Assembly (NCBI GenBank): GCA_038373885.1
Contig: JAWZYV010016058.1
Span: 2,418,001-2,482,000, forward strand
Length of the DNA: 64,000 nucleotides
Direction of reading: 5' to 3'
Source: Cheiracanthium punctorium
Lineage: Eukaryota > Arthropoda > Arachnida > Araneae > Cheiracanthiidae
Position numbers and translations under genes: made by a program. This document shows positions 14,501 to 24,313 of the stretch, piece by piece (the first letter of the stretch is position 1; every line of letters begins with the position of its first letter). Under the pieces are notes generated by a model. It was not told the origin of the DNA, did not search any database, and was given only the letters and a program-made list of their open reading frames with translations.

Positions 14501-17500
14501 GGATTTAAATTTGAGCTAAATCCTATTCATTTTTTAGCCTCCCTGTCGAATGCAAGCCTCCGCAGGGAGCATGCCCTGTTGAATGCAAGCTTATTTAGCC
14601 TCCCTGTCGAATGCAAGGGAGTCAGCTAAAGCTGGTTCTCCCTTACATTTGGCACAAATCTTGTTCTAAATTTAACAACTTATAAATTTCTTATTCCTGC
14701 CTAGTTCTCTATAAAACTTATTCTAATTGAATAAATATACATGAAATATGTGCATTTATTTATCAAAATACATTGAATATTTAAAGTTATTAATCAAAAT
14801 TATCTTTTAAATAATTACATTATGTTTTAGCTTTTAAATTTTCCAGTCATATACTAATTCAAATCTAACAATTTCATCAGAATTGCCCATTCACTGATTG
14901 AATAAAGTTAAATGTCTATCTATGTTTGTAGTAACTTTGTATATAGTATTAGCAAATTAAACTGAGAAAAATAAAAATAAAATATCATTAATGCCACTCG
15001 ATTTAAAGTGGCAAAATATTGAAGCTTTTTAAAAACTGAAATTGTAAAATAATCTAAAATTTCTCTCATTGAAAATTCATTAAGTATAAAATTAACTTTG
15101 ATTAAAACTTATATCTAGGACAGTTCTGCAAGTTCAAGAACTGTTCCAGAGACTCACATAGTTTTAGTATACTTCTAGGCACAGCACATCTAGAAATTGT
15201 GGCTCTGGAAAGTACTTACTATGATCTAGTGCAGCACTAGGTAGATTATTGTTAACACTTTCCTTTTATAAGGAGATAAAAGTTCTAAGTTTTCTTTTTA
15301 AGGAAAGAAAAGTTTAGCGAGACAGTAAAGGTAGTTGTATTGAGTTTACTCTTATTTCAGCCAAACAAAGTAAAATTTATGTTTATAATATCTTTTATTG
15401 TTAAACATAATTACCTACTTTTCTACTTCGAAGTTTATTGGAAATGAGATCTACTGTACTAAGTACAAATGTATTTTATCTATTAATTTTTAAAATGACT
15501 TTTGACTTCCATACCTTAATTTTTAGAGGTGGAATTGTCAACCATGATGATTTATATGAAGCATTAACCACTGGATTGATTAAGGCAGCTGGTCTGGATG
15601 TGATGGACCCTGAACCTTTGCCAACAGATCACAAACTTACAAAATTGCCAAATTGTGGTAAGAAAGTGATGCACTTTTTATAAACATGAGTTCATAAATA
15701 CATTGCAATGCAGAAAATCATATTATTGAGCTGAGACTTTTAACAAATGCAAATTAGAGTACACTATTCAAATGATTCAAATTTCAGATTCCATTGCACA
15801 TGCATAGACTGAGCAACATCCTCTCAACTTGTAATGAATTTGTCTGAATAGAGGGTTGTAGCAAGATGTTGAAAATAGACACAGGGTTACAAATTATCAG
15901 GTTATTGAGTTTGAGCATGGAACAGTGTTTGGCTTTTATGCGGGAAAGTTTCTTATCAGTTAGTGACAGCTTGTATGAAGCATAATAACAGTACAGTGAT
16001 GTGAGTGTAGAAGCAGTGGTCTCAAGAGAACTAGACTACTTGAAAATCGGGGACTGGACATCAAAGTATTATGTCAGTACAGAGTGATAGACACCTATTC
16101 CACATTGTGATAGTTGAATATTCAGCTTCATCTCGACAGTTTGCAGAACACTGTTGCATAGATACAAGCATATCATTGTGTGCTTCAACAATTTGTTAGA
16201 ATCCTTTTTTGCACTGTGTACTAAGTGAAAGAGTACACATACAGAATTTCTCTAACCCAAAATCATTGGAGTCAGTGGCTGATATGGGCTCATGCTCATA
16301 GGCCTATAGATTTGCAGGCAAATTGGTAATAATTTTTTTTTCATAATGAATTTTACTTTGAACTATCCTTGAACTTTCTTCCTTGAACTTTTTAACCCTT
16401 TGCAGATGGCAGCTTTTGGAAGAACTTATCATGTCTATAAAAACTGCCATCTTAGAAAGACCCCAAGATAGGACACCTCAACCCTCGGCCTAGATCTCAC
16501 ATGTAGATAATTGGCAGTAATCCCACTACACAACAAAACTCGCCATTGTTCAAATTATCCTGGATGACAGCAGATTTTTAATATTAATCTTATTTGCATG
16601 AAGTCTTTGAAACCATTTTACATTCTATTTATTTTCTTCTACATGATAACATCACTTATGCAAGTTCATTGTCCATTGTGATGAATTTTGTGTGGCTGCA
16701 TATATGTGTCACTTGTTTGGAAAGGGCCAATAGTCATATAAACCCTGATTGAGCATGTCTATTTTATTTTATTTTTTTTTTGGTCAGTGTCTTGCTTGCA
16801 ATCCTTATCCCACAGTTACTGAAGATGAACTTAGAGTTCGCACACAAGAAATCTGGAATGCTGTTGCTCAGGCACACATTCAAAAATATTTAAGTTCCAT
16901 GGCATGTCACGCAGCAACATTTATTGCTGTGTGTAGTGGCTTAATTAAATACTGATTTTTAGCATATCGTAAGGTTTTTTTGCTTTATAGTTTTAATCAT
17001 CAACACAGGTCATTTGTGCATTAAATTTTATTCAATGCAGATGAGTCCTTGGTGTTGCATTCCAGTTTTTAAAAACTGGAATTAACTTTTACTTTGGTAC
17101 ATTTATTCTAATTAGTTTAATAAAGTCTTTTTTTTTCAATTAATGAAATGTTGCAGCCCACATATATGTAAGAAAGTAAAAGTGGAACTTAAATAACCAA
17201 AAACTGCTGAAATAGGATATTGCGCTTCTGAAAAAAGAAAAAAAAATCACAAGAAGATGAATTAATAGAAAAAAGAAAAAATTTTATGAGATGGGGAAAA
17301 TGAAAATTTTCTTTACGTAACCTGTTTGGGTTGACAAAAGCTTTGTTGACAGTGTAGAAAAAACTGGTGTTAAAAGATAATATAAATAAAACTTTGTAAA
17401 ATAACACGCATAACAAGGTACTTATCTGTCAGTAATTTTAATACGATCGTTTCAGTCGAAAATATCTTTGGCCTTCATCAGCTGTTATCACAGTCTCACA

Positions 17501-18163
17501 GAATAGTGGGAACTCAAAGATTAACTGCTTTACCTTTCAGTCCCCATTATTCTGTGAAACTGTGTGAAGTGTGTAATGTACTATTACACTAGTGTAACAC
17601 AGTCTCACAGAATAGTGGGACCTGAAAGCTTTACCTTACAGTCCCCACTATTCTGTGAAACTGTGTGATGACAGCTGATGAAGGCTGAAGATAGATTTTT
17701 TCAGTGATAACAATCATATTAAAATTACTGACAGATAAGCAACTTGTTATGTGTTATTTTACAAAGTTTTATTTATATCAAAGGAAAAATATGTCTTCCT
17801 CTTGAAATTCAAGCACAGCCATATGTATTACAACAAAGTTATTTATTTGTATTCTCAGTAACACCAGCAATTTTCATTCTTTTTAAAGTATGAAACTATT
17901 CAAGGTAAAATATGTATTTGATCTTCTAACATTTTTTTCCATCTTATATTTTATATGCATATAATTTATGTACAATGTTATTTATATTTTAAGAAACAGA
18001 ATTTGAAAAATCCATTTTTTATTTTCTTTTTACTACATTTTTAGTTCTTCTACCTCATATTGGTAGTGCCACTGTTGAAACTAGGATGACAATGGCAGTT
18101 TTGACAGCTAAGAATATCCTTGCAGGACTTGAAGGAAAGCCATTACCTTGTCCAGTTATATAA
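1571..18163 (+). CDS. GRHPR: Glyoxylate/hydroxypyruvate reductase (nine coding exons)
   Basis: D-2-hydroxyacid dehydrogenase that reduces hydroxypyruvate to D-glycerate and glyoxylate to glycolate with NAD(P)H, normally a cytosolic dimer. Coding exons are 1571-1644, 6243-6373, 7546-7618, 11300-11416, 12888-12982, 13995-14072, 14185-14347, 15527-15657 and 18045-18163. All introns are GT-AG, phases match, and the joined frame is open for 326 codons, close to the roughly 328 of vertebrate GRHPR. Visible landmarks are MSVGYDH (residues 78-84), the Rossmann motif GLGRIG (159-164), the signature FINSSRGGIVN with catalytic Arg244, DPEPLPTDH with Glu273, and LLPHIGSAT with His292. Trp140 probably matches the tryptophan that human GRHPR projects into the partner subunit. 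The protein ends CPVI, with no peroxisomal SKL-type tail. No damage is seen, so I read it as functional. Family assignment is from my own reading of these motifs, not a database search. Confidence 0.96.
1718..1874. mobile_element. MITE, family with TIR TACTTACGTATTATCCC, copy 1
   Basis: Starts TACTTACGTATTATCCC at 1718 and ends with the degraded inverse GGGATAATATGTAAGGA at 1858-1874. The interior matches, in inverted orientation, the copies at 1953-2105 and 41670-41837. Non-autonomous: no coding potential. Lies in GRHPR intron 1. Confidence 0.85.
1953..2105. mobile_element. MITE, same family, copy 2 (decayed)
   Basis: Begins TACTAACGTATTATCCTGG. The interior (GGCAAACTATTGTCAATC and onward) aligns by eye with the reverse complement of 41670-41837. 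The right terminus is lost in CCGGAAAGTACC. Lies 79 bp from copy 1 in the same intron. Confidence 0.75.
2495..2538. repeat. Poly(A)/(AT)n microsatellite
   Basis: A run of A followed by about 15 AT dinucleotides in GRHPR intron 1. Confidence 0.9.
3014..3856. mobile_element. hAT-type MITE with perfect 8-bp TSD
   Basis: An 843-bp element with 17-bp perfect terminal inverted repeats, TAGGGAATGCAATCCCG at 3014 and its complement ending at 3856. It is bracketed by the direct repeat GTCAATAA (3006-3013 and 3857-3864). Subterminal copies of CCCGCGGGAT and AATCCCACGGG flank both ends. An 8-bp TSD with TAG-start termini is the hAT signature. No transposase frame is present. Sits in GRHPR intron 1 without touching a splice site. 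Confidence 0.93.
3865..6242. other. Rest of intron 1, nothing recognised
   Basis: AT-rich intronic DNA. The short frames around 5330-5660 and 6100-6440 have no recognisable domain; the latter only shadows exon 2. A few weak direct repeats are present, but I see no terminus that could be supported. Confidence 0.5.
6243..6373 (+). CDS. GRHPR: GRHPR coding exon 2
   Basis: Completes Lys25 and encodes residues 26-68, containing [18 protein letters not shown]. The acceptor is TTTACATTTAG and the donor G|GTAAAG. Strong match in pattern to the GRHPR stretch that precedes the conserved MSVG motif. Confidence 0.95.
7546..7618 (+). CDS. GRHPR: GRHPR coding exon 3
   Basis: Encodes residues 69-92 plus two bases of Arg93, with [18 protein letters not shown]. 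The acceptor is TTATTACAG and the donor AG|GTTAAT. Confidence 0.95.
8107..8420 (+). pseudogene. Penelope-like reverse transcriptase relic
   Basis: Fragment of a reverse transcriptase in GRHPR intron 3, readable only across a frameshift. One frame gives [20 protein letters not shown], which matches the family pattern IHK-x-LRPIVS. The next gives [17 protein letters not shown], the LVSFDV-x-(S/N)L(Y/F) strand that holds the first catalytic aspartate. The Asp is replaced by Asn here (FNVINLYPS). About 100 residues of the palm and fingers survive; the YxDD box and the GIY-YIG domain are not seen. Assignment to Penelope-like elements rests on these motifs; a LINE origin is less likely. Confidence 0.6.
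8421..9879. other. Intron 3 stretch, possible further retroelement debris
   Basis: A readable + frame at about 8455-8653 ([19 protein letters not shown]) follows the reverse transcriptase relic but matches nothing I know. A G-run lies at 8769-8777. A frame at 8888-9148 is also unrecognised. Probably decayed transposon sequence. Confidence 0.35.
9880..11109 (-). mobile_element. Helitron-like element (non-autonomous)
   Basis: Read on the minus strand it starts TCTATATAAATAAAAC at 11109 and ends in CTAG at 9880-9883. It lies between A and T, as Helitron insertions do. Nine bases before CTAG a hairpin can form from GGCGAACC and GGTCGCC. The 5' part carries CAGACAGACAAACGG-type sequence, repeated in related form near 55.8 kb. 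No Rep/helicase reading frame is visible. A 142-bp hAT MITE is nested at 10015-10156. Lies in GRHPR intron 3, 190 bp before exon 4. Confidence 0.78.
10015..10156. mobile_element. hAT MITE nested in Helitron
   Basis: Ends are CAGGGACGGTCC at 10015 and GGGCCGCCCCTG to 10156. They are flanked by GTTACAAA (10007-10014) and ATTACAAA (10157-10164), a 7/8 target duplication. An inverted second copy occupies the same target inside a homologous segment at 49690-49833. Confidence 0.85.
11300..11416 (+). CDS. GRHPR: GRHPR coding exon 4
   Basis: Encodes residues 94-131, with [20 protein letters not shown], the family's conserved helix leading to the coenzyme domain. The acceptor is AAATTTTAG and the donor AA|GTAATA. 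Confidence 0.96.
11469..11873. repeat. Fold-back (long inverted repeat) element in intron 4
   Basis: The left arm (about 11469-11600) and right arm (about 11740-11873) are imperfect reverse complements. Examples are AAGATGCACTTAAGGAA against the complement of CCTTGCACGCATCTTG, and GGTGGTGCTTTGCAT against ATGCAAAGCACTACC. The outer ends are TTAACTTCCCC and GGAGAAGTTTAA. The spacer is AT-rich. No coding potential; likely an old MITE. Confidence 0.75.
12213..12275. repeat. (CT)n/(AT)n microsatellite in intron 4
   Basis: Runs of CTCTCT pass into CACACA and TATATA tracts. Confidence 0.85.
12888..12982 (+). CDS. GRHPR: GRHPR coding exon 5
   Basis: Encodes residues 132-163 ([16 protein letters not shown] and then [10 protein letters not shown]). 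It carries the tryptophan loop and most of the Rossmann GxGxxG motif, which is split by the next intron. Compared with my memory of the human loop there are about two extra residues before Trp140. Confidence 0.96.
13995..14072 (+). CDS. GRHPR: GRHPR coding exon 6
   Basis: Encodes Gly164 to Glu189, completing GLGRIG and running [19 protein letters not shown]. The acceptor is TTTTTTTAG and the donor G|GTTTGT. Confidence 0.95.
14185..14347 (+). CDS. GRHPR: GRHPR coding exon 7
   Basis: Encodes residues 190-243 plus two bases of catalytic Arg244. It includes [20 protein letters not shown] and ends in DAIFINSSR. The donor is CG|GTATGT. Confidence 0.96.
14493..14618. repeat. Perfect 15-bp hairpin plus 21-bp direct repeats (intron 7)
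   Basis: AATGAATAGGATTTA (14493-14507) and its exact complement (14517-14531) form a stem with a 9-base loop. Right after it, AGCCTCCCTGTCGAATGCAA occurs twice, about 61 bases apart (from 14536 and 14597), with a third, weaker copy between them. Function unknown. Confidence 0.7.
15527..15657 (+). CDS. GRHPR: GRHPR coding exon 8
   Basis: Completes Arg244 and encodes residues 245-287, with [13 protein letters not shown] and [16 protein letters not shown], including catalytic Glu273. The acceptor is AATTTTTAG and the donor G|GTAAGA. Confidence 0.96.
15820..16955 (+). pseudogene. Tc1-like transposase relic in intron 8
   Basis: Decayed Tc1/mariner transposase, readable in pieces on the + strand. 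An N-terminal helix-turn-helix-like stretch ([17 protein letters not shown]) lies near 15.9-16.1 kb. Near 16.26-16.32 kb [17 protein letters not shown] matches the family's LT-x-x-HR-x-x-RL-x-WAxxH segment. The C-terminal tail [20 protein letters not shown], then [16 protein letters not shown], matches the family's (R/N)xxxxT-x-x-EL...IAAxGGxTKY ending. Many frameshifts and stops; the DD34E core is not readable. It is in the same orientation as GRHPR, between exons 8 and 9. Confidence 0.6.
17379..17779. repeat. 401-bp imperfect palindrome in intron 8
   Basis: The left arm (17379-17510) and right arm (17640-17779) are near reverse complements. They share TAACAAG..CTTATCTGTCAG, AATTTTAATA and GCCTTCATCAGCTG. 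The spacer holds direct copies of CAGAATAGTGGGA. This is a fold-back element or palindromic MITE close to the last exon; its termini have no convincing TSD. Confidence 0.8.
18045..18163 (+). CDS. GRHPR: GRHPR coding exon 9 and stop
   Basis: Encodes residues 288-326, with [18 protein letters not shown] (catalytic His292), ending PCPVI and TAA at 18161-18163. The acceptor is CATTTTTAG. Confidence 0.96.
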
Positions 18164-18199
18164 TTGTTTATTATTTGTATATATAAATATATATCTATA

Positions 18200-18205
18200 A
18201 ATAAA
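18200..18205 (+). promoter_or_regulatory. Candidate poly(A) signal AATAAA for GRHPR
   Basis: First AATAAA after the stop codon, 37 bases downstream. Further AATAAA hexamers at 18280, 18486 and 18743 would give longer 3' UTRs. Which one is used cannot be told from the sequence. Confidence 0.55.
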
Positions 18206-19551
18206 TTGAAATCAGCATTTTATAATATGTTTTATTATTGTTAACTAGTTACTGAATGTATACAATTGTTGAATATCGAAATAAAAACTCCTAAAAACTT
18301 AATACAGTATATTGATTCGTAATGTATTTCTTAGTGAAGTTTTTTACTTAAGTGAATCTTAAAATGTTCTATAATTAGTTATAATAAAGTAGATTAAGGA
18401 AAAAAAAATTTGGTTGTTTTTAAATTAAGTTATTGATGTTAAATTATATTAAAATATTTCTTTGCTGTACTGGCTCTTAATTTGAAATAAATATTAAAAT
18501 CATTCAGTTTTAGATTTTTCCTCACTTTACTCTTGTTGTTATTTTTATTGTTACTTAAGAAATGGACTATTTCATCTGCAAAAACCTAATCAAACAGAAC
18601 TTATCAAGTTTCGCCAATAATTCACTTAGATTGGCAACCTTTGAAGAAATTTCTTTTTCACATTAATGATAACTGTCTATAGAAAATTGTTAAGTTTATT
18701 TTATGTCAACCATATTTGATGAGTTTATGTGTGTTATCCTGAAATAAAGTTTCTTTATTCTATACTAAAAGATATTTGCAGTTTCTTGTGTCTCCCTTTT
18801 AAACCGATATTTTATTTTTTATTTATTTATTTTTTCTTTAATGTGTTTTATTTGAAATATTATTATAGATGTAAGAAGATAATTGTTCACACAAAAGCCT
18901 TTTATTCTTCTCAGTGTTCTATTTTGCTATAACTGATTGCAAGGTAGTTTCAACATTTTAAGCATAGAGACAATTGATTCCTTACTATTGAAACAGTACA
19001 AGAATAAAAGAAGAAAAAGTATTGCAGTGAATTCTAGTTTTATGTGATAAGAAAATTCATTCTGTAATTCTTTTTTTCCTTGGCTTTCAACAGGTTATTA
19101 ACAATAATTATTAGTTCATTATTAAAAATGTGAAATAAGCATTGTTTTTGTCAGAATTATTTCCATATTTTGCATTGGACATTATTGTGCTACTGAGATT
19201 ATACATTTTTAGAATGATTTTGGCAAAAATTTAAAGAAGTGATATATTATTTAATTATTGTAATATTAATTTTAAAATTGTACATTAATTGTGTATTGTA
19301 ATATTAATTGTATTGTCTATATCTTCAGACTTTTTTCCTCTTAAATTCAAAAGCAGAATTTTCTTTCATTCCCTCTGTCTCAACTTTTCACTAGCAAAAT
19401 ATTCATTGTAGTTTAAGAGTTGTTTTTTTTTTTTTTTTTTTTTTCAATTTCAGAGGTTTGCTATTCTTATTTTAAAAATTAAAACTTAAAATTATTTTTT
19501 TTTACTTATAGTTTATTACGGTTTCATTCTAGAGATGAAACACTAAACATA
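18206..19551. other. Downstream of GRHPR, nothing recognised
   Basis: AT-rich sequence with further AATAAA hexamers and a poly(T) run at about 19423-19444. No coding or repeat terminus is supported; the first few hundred bases may be 3' UTR. Confidence 0.5.
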
Positions 19552-20165
19552 CAGTAATTCCTCGCTTGCCATGGGTGTTGCACTTTGGGATCATCCATTA
19601 AGAATGAAAATCTGCAAAGTAGCAGTATCATTATTATTTTATGAGTTTTTACCTTTATAATCTTTTCCTGCACTGTTAATAACCTACTTTCTGCATTATT
19701 AATAACAGCATGCATAAAGGCCAGGGTCTGCTCACGTCCAACTCCGGGTGCAGTGGGTTTTTTTTTTTTTTTTTTTTTTTTTTAATGGTCATGGCATTGT
19801 GAAAGGGGGGATACAGTGCAGGGGCGAAGAATTTATTGGCTTTTAATGACCAGTCAGAATTCGCCAACAAAGGATAACGCGTGAAACCACAAAAGCACGC
19901 CCACCACTCAATGGGGGCACTTTTCTCCCCAATCCATCTTCGAGATTCTGAAAAATAGATTGAGTTCCCATTCTAGCATTTTAAAATGGGCGTGAGTCGA
20001 ACCTGGTCTTAAAGCTATCTGAGTGTGATAGATAAATTTATAGTAAATAGCAATGTGCAAGCATCAAGCCTTAGGCAAGTTTATTGTGAATAGCCAGTAG
20101 GCCATAAAAATCTATGATGAACTGAATCTAGAAAAGATTAACTGTGATATAGTGAGGAATTTCTG
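19552..20165. mobile_element. Tigger/pogo-like MITE
   Basis: The terminal inverted repeats CAGTAATTCCTCGCT (19552) and the complement of CAGAAATTCCTCACT (ending 20165) are flanked by TA on both sides (19550-19551, 20166-20167). A CAGT start with a TA duplication fits pogo/Tigger members of the Tc1-mariner superfamily. The interior has a long T run and no transposase. Confidence 0.7.
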
Positions 20166-20167
20166 TA

Positions 20168-22436
20168 TCACAGTTTGCTTTGTGTTAGTGCAGCTCGACT
20201 CTAAAAGACATTTATGATAAAAGAAATGGGGTACCTCATGAAGGTACGAACATAAATTTTAGGATATACAAATGTATGGTAACACAATCTCCCCCCCCCC
20301 TCCCCAACATTTTCTTAATGATTTTAACGAAGTTTTGTTGGTTTTTTGTAGTATGATCTGTTATTTATGAGTACAAAACTATTAAAAATTGTGTGTGCTT
20401 TATGTTTAAATCAAACATGCTTCTGTGATAGATTGCTCTTTCCCTGGTGTTATTCAAATATATCTATGTTTCATTAATAGTAGCAATAGTTTAACTACTC
20501 ATTTAATATTAAGTGATTTTCATATGACAATCAATCGCTTATGCATATAATGAGTGCTATAACATCTACAAAACAAATATAATTAGAAATATTTAATTTA
20601 GAAATCATTAAATACCAGAAAAAAACTCCCAGCTCCCCTCCCTCTCTCTGTTTCTAAAATGAATGGTTTCGAAAGCATTAAATCATTCACAAATTTAAGT
20701 GGCAATTAATGTGAGATGGATGAACTATTTTTCCCAATTGAAAATTTAAATTTGTCATTTTCTATTAATCTGAACTAAAATCATCTGCTATTTGTATGCT
20801 ATACTTATAAATGTATTAACTGAAATATTTCAGTGTTAGCCTATATTTTTAAATTTTTCTTCAAGTATATGTGTTTAACCAAGAATTTATATATTTTTTT
20901 ATAAATATCTAAATGTTGAATAAAATATTACCTCCTGTCTCCAATGGGTTATTTAAATTTAATTAAAATCATCTTTTATTGCTTGAAGAATCACAGGGTA
21001 CAGAATTCCGTGAGAAGCATTGCAATATTTAGTGCAGGAGTGGCAAGTAATATTTTATTTAAGTGCCAAAATTAAAGTAAATTGAGCTTCAAATATGTCT
21101 TTTGTCTCTATCTTTCGTTTTGTGGTATTAAAAAAGAAGAGAAAAAAGTTTCAAATATTTGGCATATTAAGGAAGGTTTTCTGGTATTCTAAACATAGCA
21201 TGCATGCCATTCCTGATTTAGTGTAAGATCTAAGTGATTTCACACTAAATAAGAAGCCATCAAGCAGAAACATGTTTTTCTCACTTTTTAAGTGAATTTG
21301 ATACATAATTTGTTCATTTCATTGTGAGCTATTTGAAGGTAAAAGAGTTCATGGCCTGAAAAGACTTCTTCCACCTCAAAAAAGTTGAAAAACAATTTTT
21401 CTTATTGTGACTAGAGCTCCACAAAATGTTTTAGTGGTTTCTCAAAAATGTACCAAATGTCAGGAAACACCTTTTGCTTGCTACCTCCTCAAATTGAGAT
21501 TCAGTGAATGACACCATAGCAATTTCTAAAGACTTGATGAATGATATACATAAAAGGATTTAGTATTTTGGAGAAAATTTAGAACTAAACCGTATAACAT
21601 TTTTGAATATCAATGAATAATCAAAATAAACGTGTGTATTTTACAGTTAAAGTTATAAAATACATGGGTATATTTGGAGAATAAAATGTATAAACTGTAC
21701 TGTAGTGGTAATAATGTAACATATTGAACTTTAATCATTTATCCTTTCCAATGTTCAAAGTTACAAAAGGTTAAGCACAAAGATTAGTTTAGTCTTGAAC
21801 GTTATCAAGTAATTCTGATGTTTTCAAAGGCAATAGCTATAAATACCACCAGGAAAGATTGTTACATCAGCAGCTGTGTGATAGTTAAACATGTTTGAGA
21901 AGGTGCTGCTAGACCTCACCGGCCTCAGCCATTATGTGGAATTTTTTCTCCACCGAATTTAGTCAGCCTTTAAAAAGTGCAATTTCATATACTGAATTAT
22001 ATGTGAAAACATACATTTTTATGTTAAATGTTGCTCTTGCGATTTAGTTCTGTTGTTAAACTAGGTAAAATTATACATTTGCTGTATATAAAGGGGCAGG
22101 TAACATTAGCATAACTGGTTAGATTTTTTTCGACATTTCTATGGACGAGTGAGTTACAGTATTTCTAGAAGTTCTCATCTCATATCCTTATAGTTAAAAA
22201 TACAATTTTTTTAGAGTTTACGTTAAAGCTTTCTAGGAAAAGGGAACAAAAAAGATCTGTTAGATCCCTTTCCCCCCCCTCCCATCTTTGTCCCTATTTA
22301 GTTACACCAACGACTGAGTACAAATTGCACTAGAGCAGCATTTCCCAATCTTTTAACATTGTTACCCCCCTCAACAAAGGATAACTTACAATGGCATCCC
22401 ACCTCTCACATTACTCATCAAAAATACAGTTTTTTA
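20168..22436. other. Non-coding stretch, one possible hAT end
   Basis: No gene. AT-rich, with C-runs at 20290 and 22270. At 22333 GAGCAGCATTTCCCAATCTT resembles a hAT terminal sequence, but no partner end or TSD was found. Confidence 0.4.
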
Positions 22437-22680
22437 TTACTTCCTTGTACGGAGTAAAAGGAAATAATGTGATCCCGAAAAATTGCGGGGGCCAAATTTT
22501 GACAAAAAAAAAAAAAAAAAAAACCGATGTTGACTACCTCTAAATTAACTTTTAAGAATTTTTTCAAGGCATCTCATCATAAGCTAGCATGCATGATCAT
22601 ATAAATGCATCTGCAACTCATTTTGACCAGCAGCGAGTCTATTTTGGCCAGTTTTTCCATGCCGTCTGTATGTATGTATG

Positions 22681-23203
22681 TAACTCGCATATCCTAAAGA
22701 CTACTGGCCATAGAATGTTGAAATTTTATATTTAGGATTGTTCTATGATCTAGTTGTGCACCTCCCCTTTTGGTCTCAATTGACTGGATAGTTTATATAC
22801 AGGACCGCCCTAAAGATTCGAAATACATTATGCTCTATGGGCCGAAATTCATTAAACTTGCATATCTCAAGAACTATTGGTTGTAGAATGTTGACACTTG
22901 ATATTTAGGATTGTTGTAACATCTAATTGTACACCTCCTCTTTCGGTTCCATTCAACTAAATAGTTTATCTACAGGACCGCCCAAAAAATTCGAAATGCA
23001 ATGCACTCTATGGGCCGAAATTCATTAAACTCACATATCTCAAAAACTATTGGTCGTAGAATGTTGAAACTTTCTATTTAAGATTATTGTAACATCTAGT
23101 TATGCATCTCTCCTTTTGGTCCTAATTGACTTGATAGTTCATCTAAAGAGCTGCCCAAAAGATTTTAAATACATTACATTCTATGGGCAGAAATTCATTA
23201 AAG
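22681..23203. repeat. Tandem array, ~175-bp units, inside family X copy 1
   Basis: About three units marked by ACTCGCATATC or ACTTGCATATC, AGAATGTTGA, ACAGGACCGCCC and CTATGGGCCGAAATTCATTA. The equivalent array in copy 2 is at 33174-33692. Confidence 0.85.
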
Positions 23204-24018
23204 CGTATTTTAGAGGTACTAGGCTAACGACTCAGAAGTGATATATGTTGTTAAGGGTAACAAAATGAATCTCTCCATCAAAACTAGTGTTTCTATCCTT
23301 TGTAGCGCCGCTATAGGAACACTCAAAAGAATTTCAACACATTACAGCCAATGGCAGTTTTAGAGACATTCATCCATTTCAAGCGCAATACCATCCTACC
23401 TAGTTAGGTAATGGCCCAACCACAATTACATGCCTTCCTCAAAAATTACTCCAAATGTCGCCAAGCTTGGCGTTTATTGATGTACATGCGTATGTTTTTA
23501 ATTCTCATACCTCAGAAACTCTCAGCTATAGAATGTTGAAATTTCATATATAAGATTGTTGTAACATCTAGTTGTGCATATCGATATTTTGTTCCAATCT
23601 ACTGGAGAGTTTATTTACAGGACCACTCAAAAGAATTTCAGTACAGCGATGTCCACGGACATCTTCAATATATTACGTCTGTAGTCAGTCATTGGTCCAT
23701 GCCTAAAATCTCTCCATTTGTCATCGACCATGGGCAGGGCCTAATTATGACCAACAGGAAATTTTGTATTTAGAACTATTGTAGCACCTAACTGTGCATC
23801 TTTGGATTGCATCGACAGGGTAATTTATTTACAGGGTCATTCAAATGACTTTAAATACATTAAGGTTTATGGATACATTCAATTCATTGAATGTCTGTGG
23901 CCAATTTCTACTTTGGCTATCCCCAAAATCTCGTGAACTATCTCAAGCTTATCGGCTTTTGACTAAATATTGCCAAATTAAGTGTCAAAAACAAATCTTT
24001 CAAACTGTACCCAGCTTG

Positions 24019-24313
24019 ACGATATTTATTTGCCAGGAGAGGACAGCTTGCGTCACTGAATGTGTCGTTTAGAGCTACATATACGTCCTTCCCGGAATTT
24101 CCCGGCACAATTTGGAACTTCATCAGAAGGTGAGGGACTTCTGAATATTGACACCCCTCGGAAACTGCTAGCGATCACCGAGAGGACTTTTGGAACAATG
24201 GATTTAACGTGCACGTACACTGCTTGTACACGGTGGTCTTTATTGGTACGCCGGTATCGAACCCACAACCTTCCGGTTACAAGTCCAACGCCTTAACCAC
24301 TGGGCAACCATGG
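24019..24313 (-). mobile_element. tRNA-derived SINE inserted in family X copy 1
   Basis: On the minus strand it begins CCATGGTTGCCCAGTGG (box A-like) and has GGTTCGATACC (box B). The intervening GGACTTGTAACC resembles a threonine tRNA anticodon arm. It is flanked by CCCAGCTTG (24010-24018 and 24314-24322). Copy 2 of family X lacks it (CTCAGCTTGGCGATATCG near 34750), so it is a true insertion. The acceptor arms do not pair, so this is not a working tRNA gene. Confidence 0.85.

Noticed and set aside
16749..16955. A small standalone gene in intron 8
   Set aside because: Its peptide is the C-terminus of a Tc1-type transposase and it continues a relic upstream.
24236..24313. tRNA-Thr-like gene on the minus strand
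   Set aside because: A and B boxes are present, but the acceptor stem does not pair and the unit sits in a 295-bp TSD-flanked SINE.
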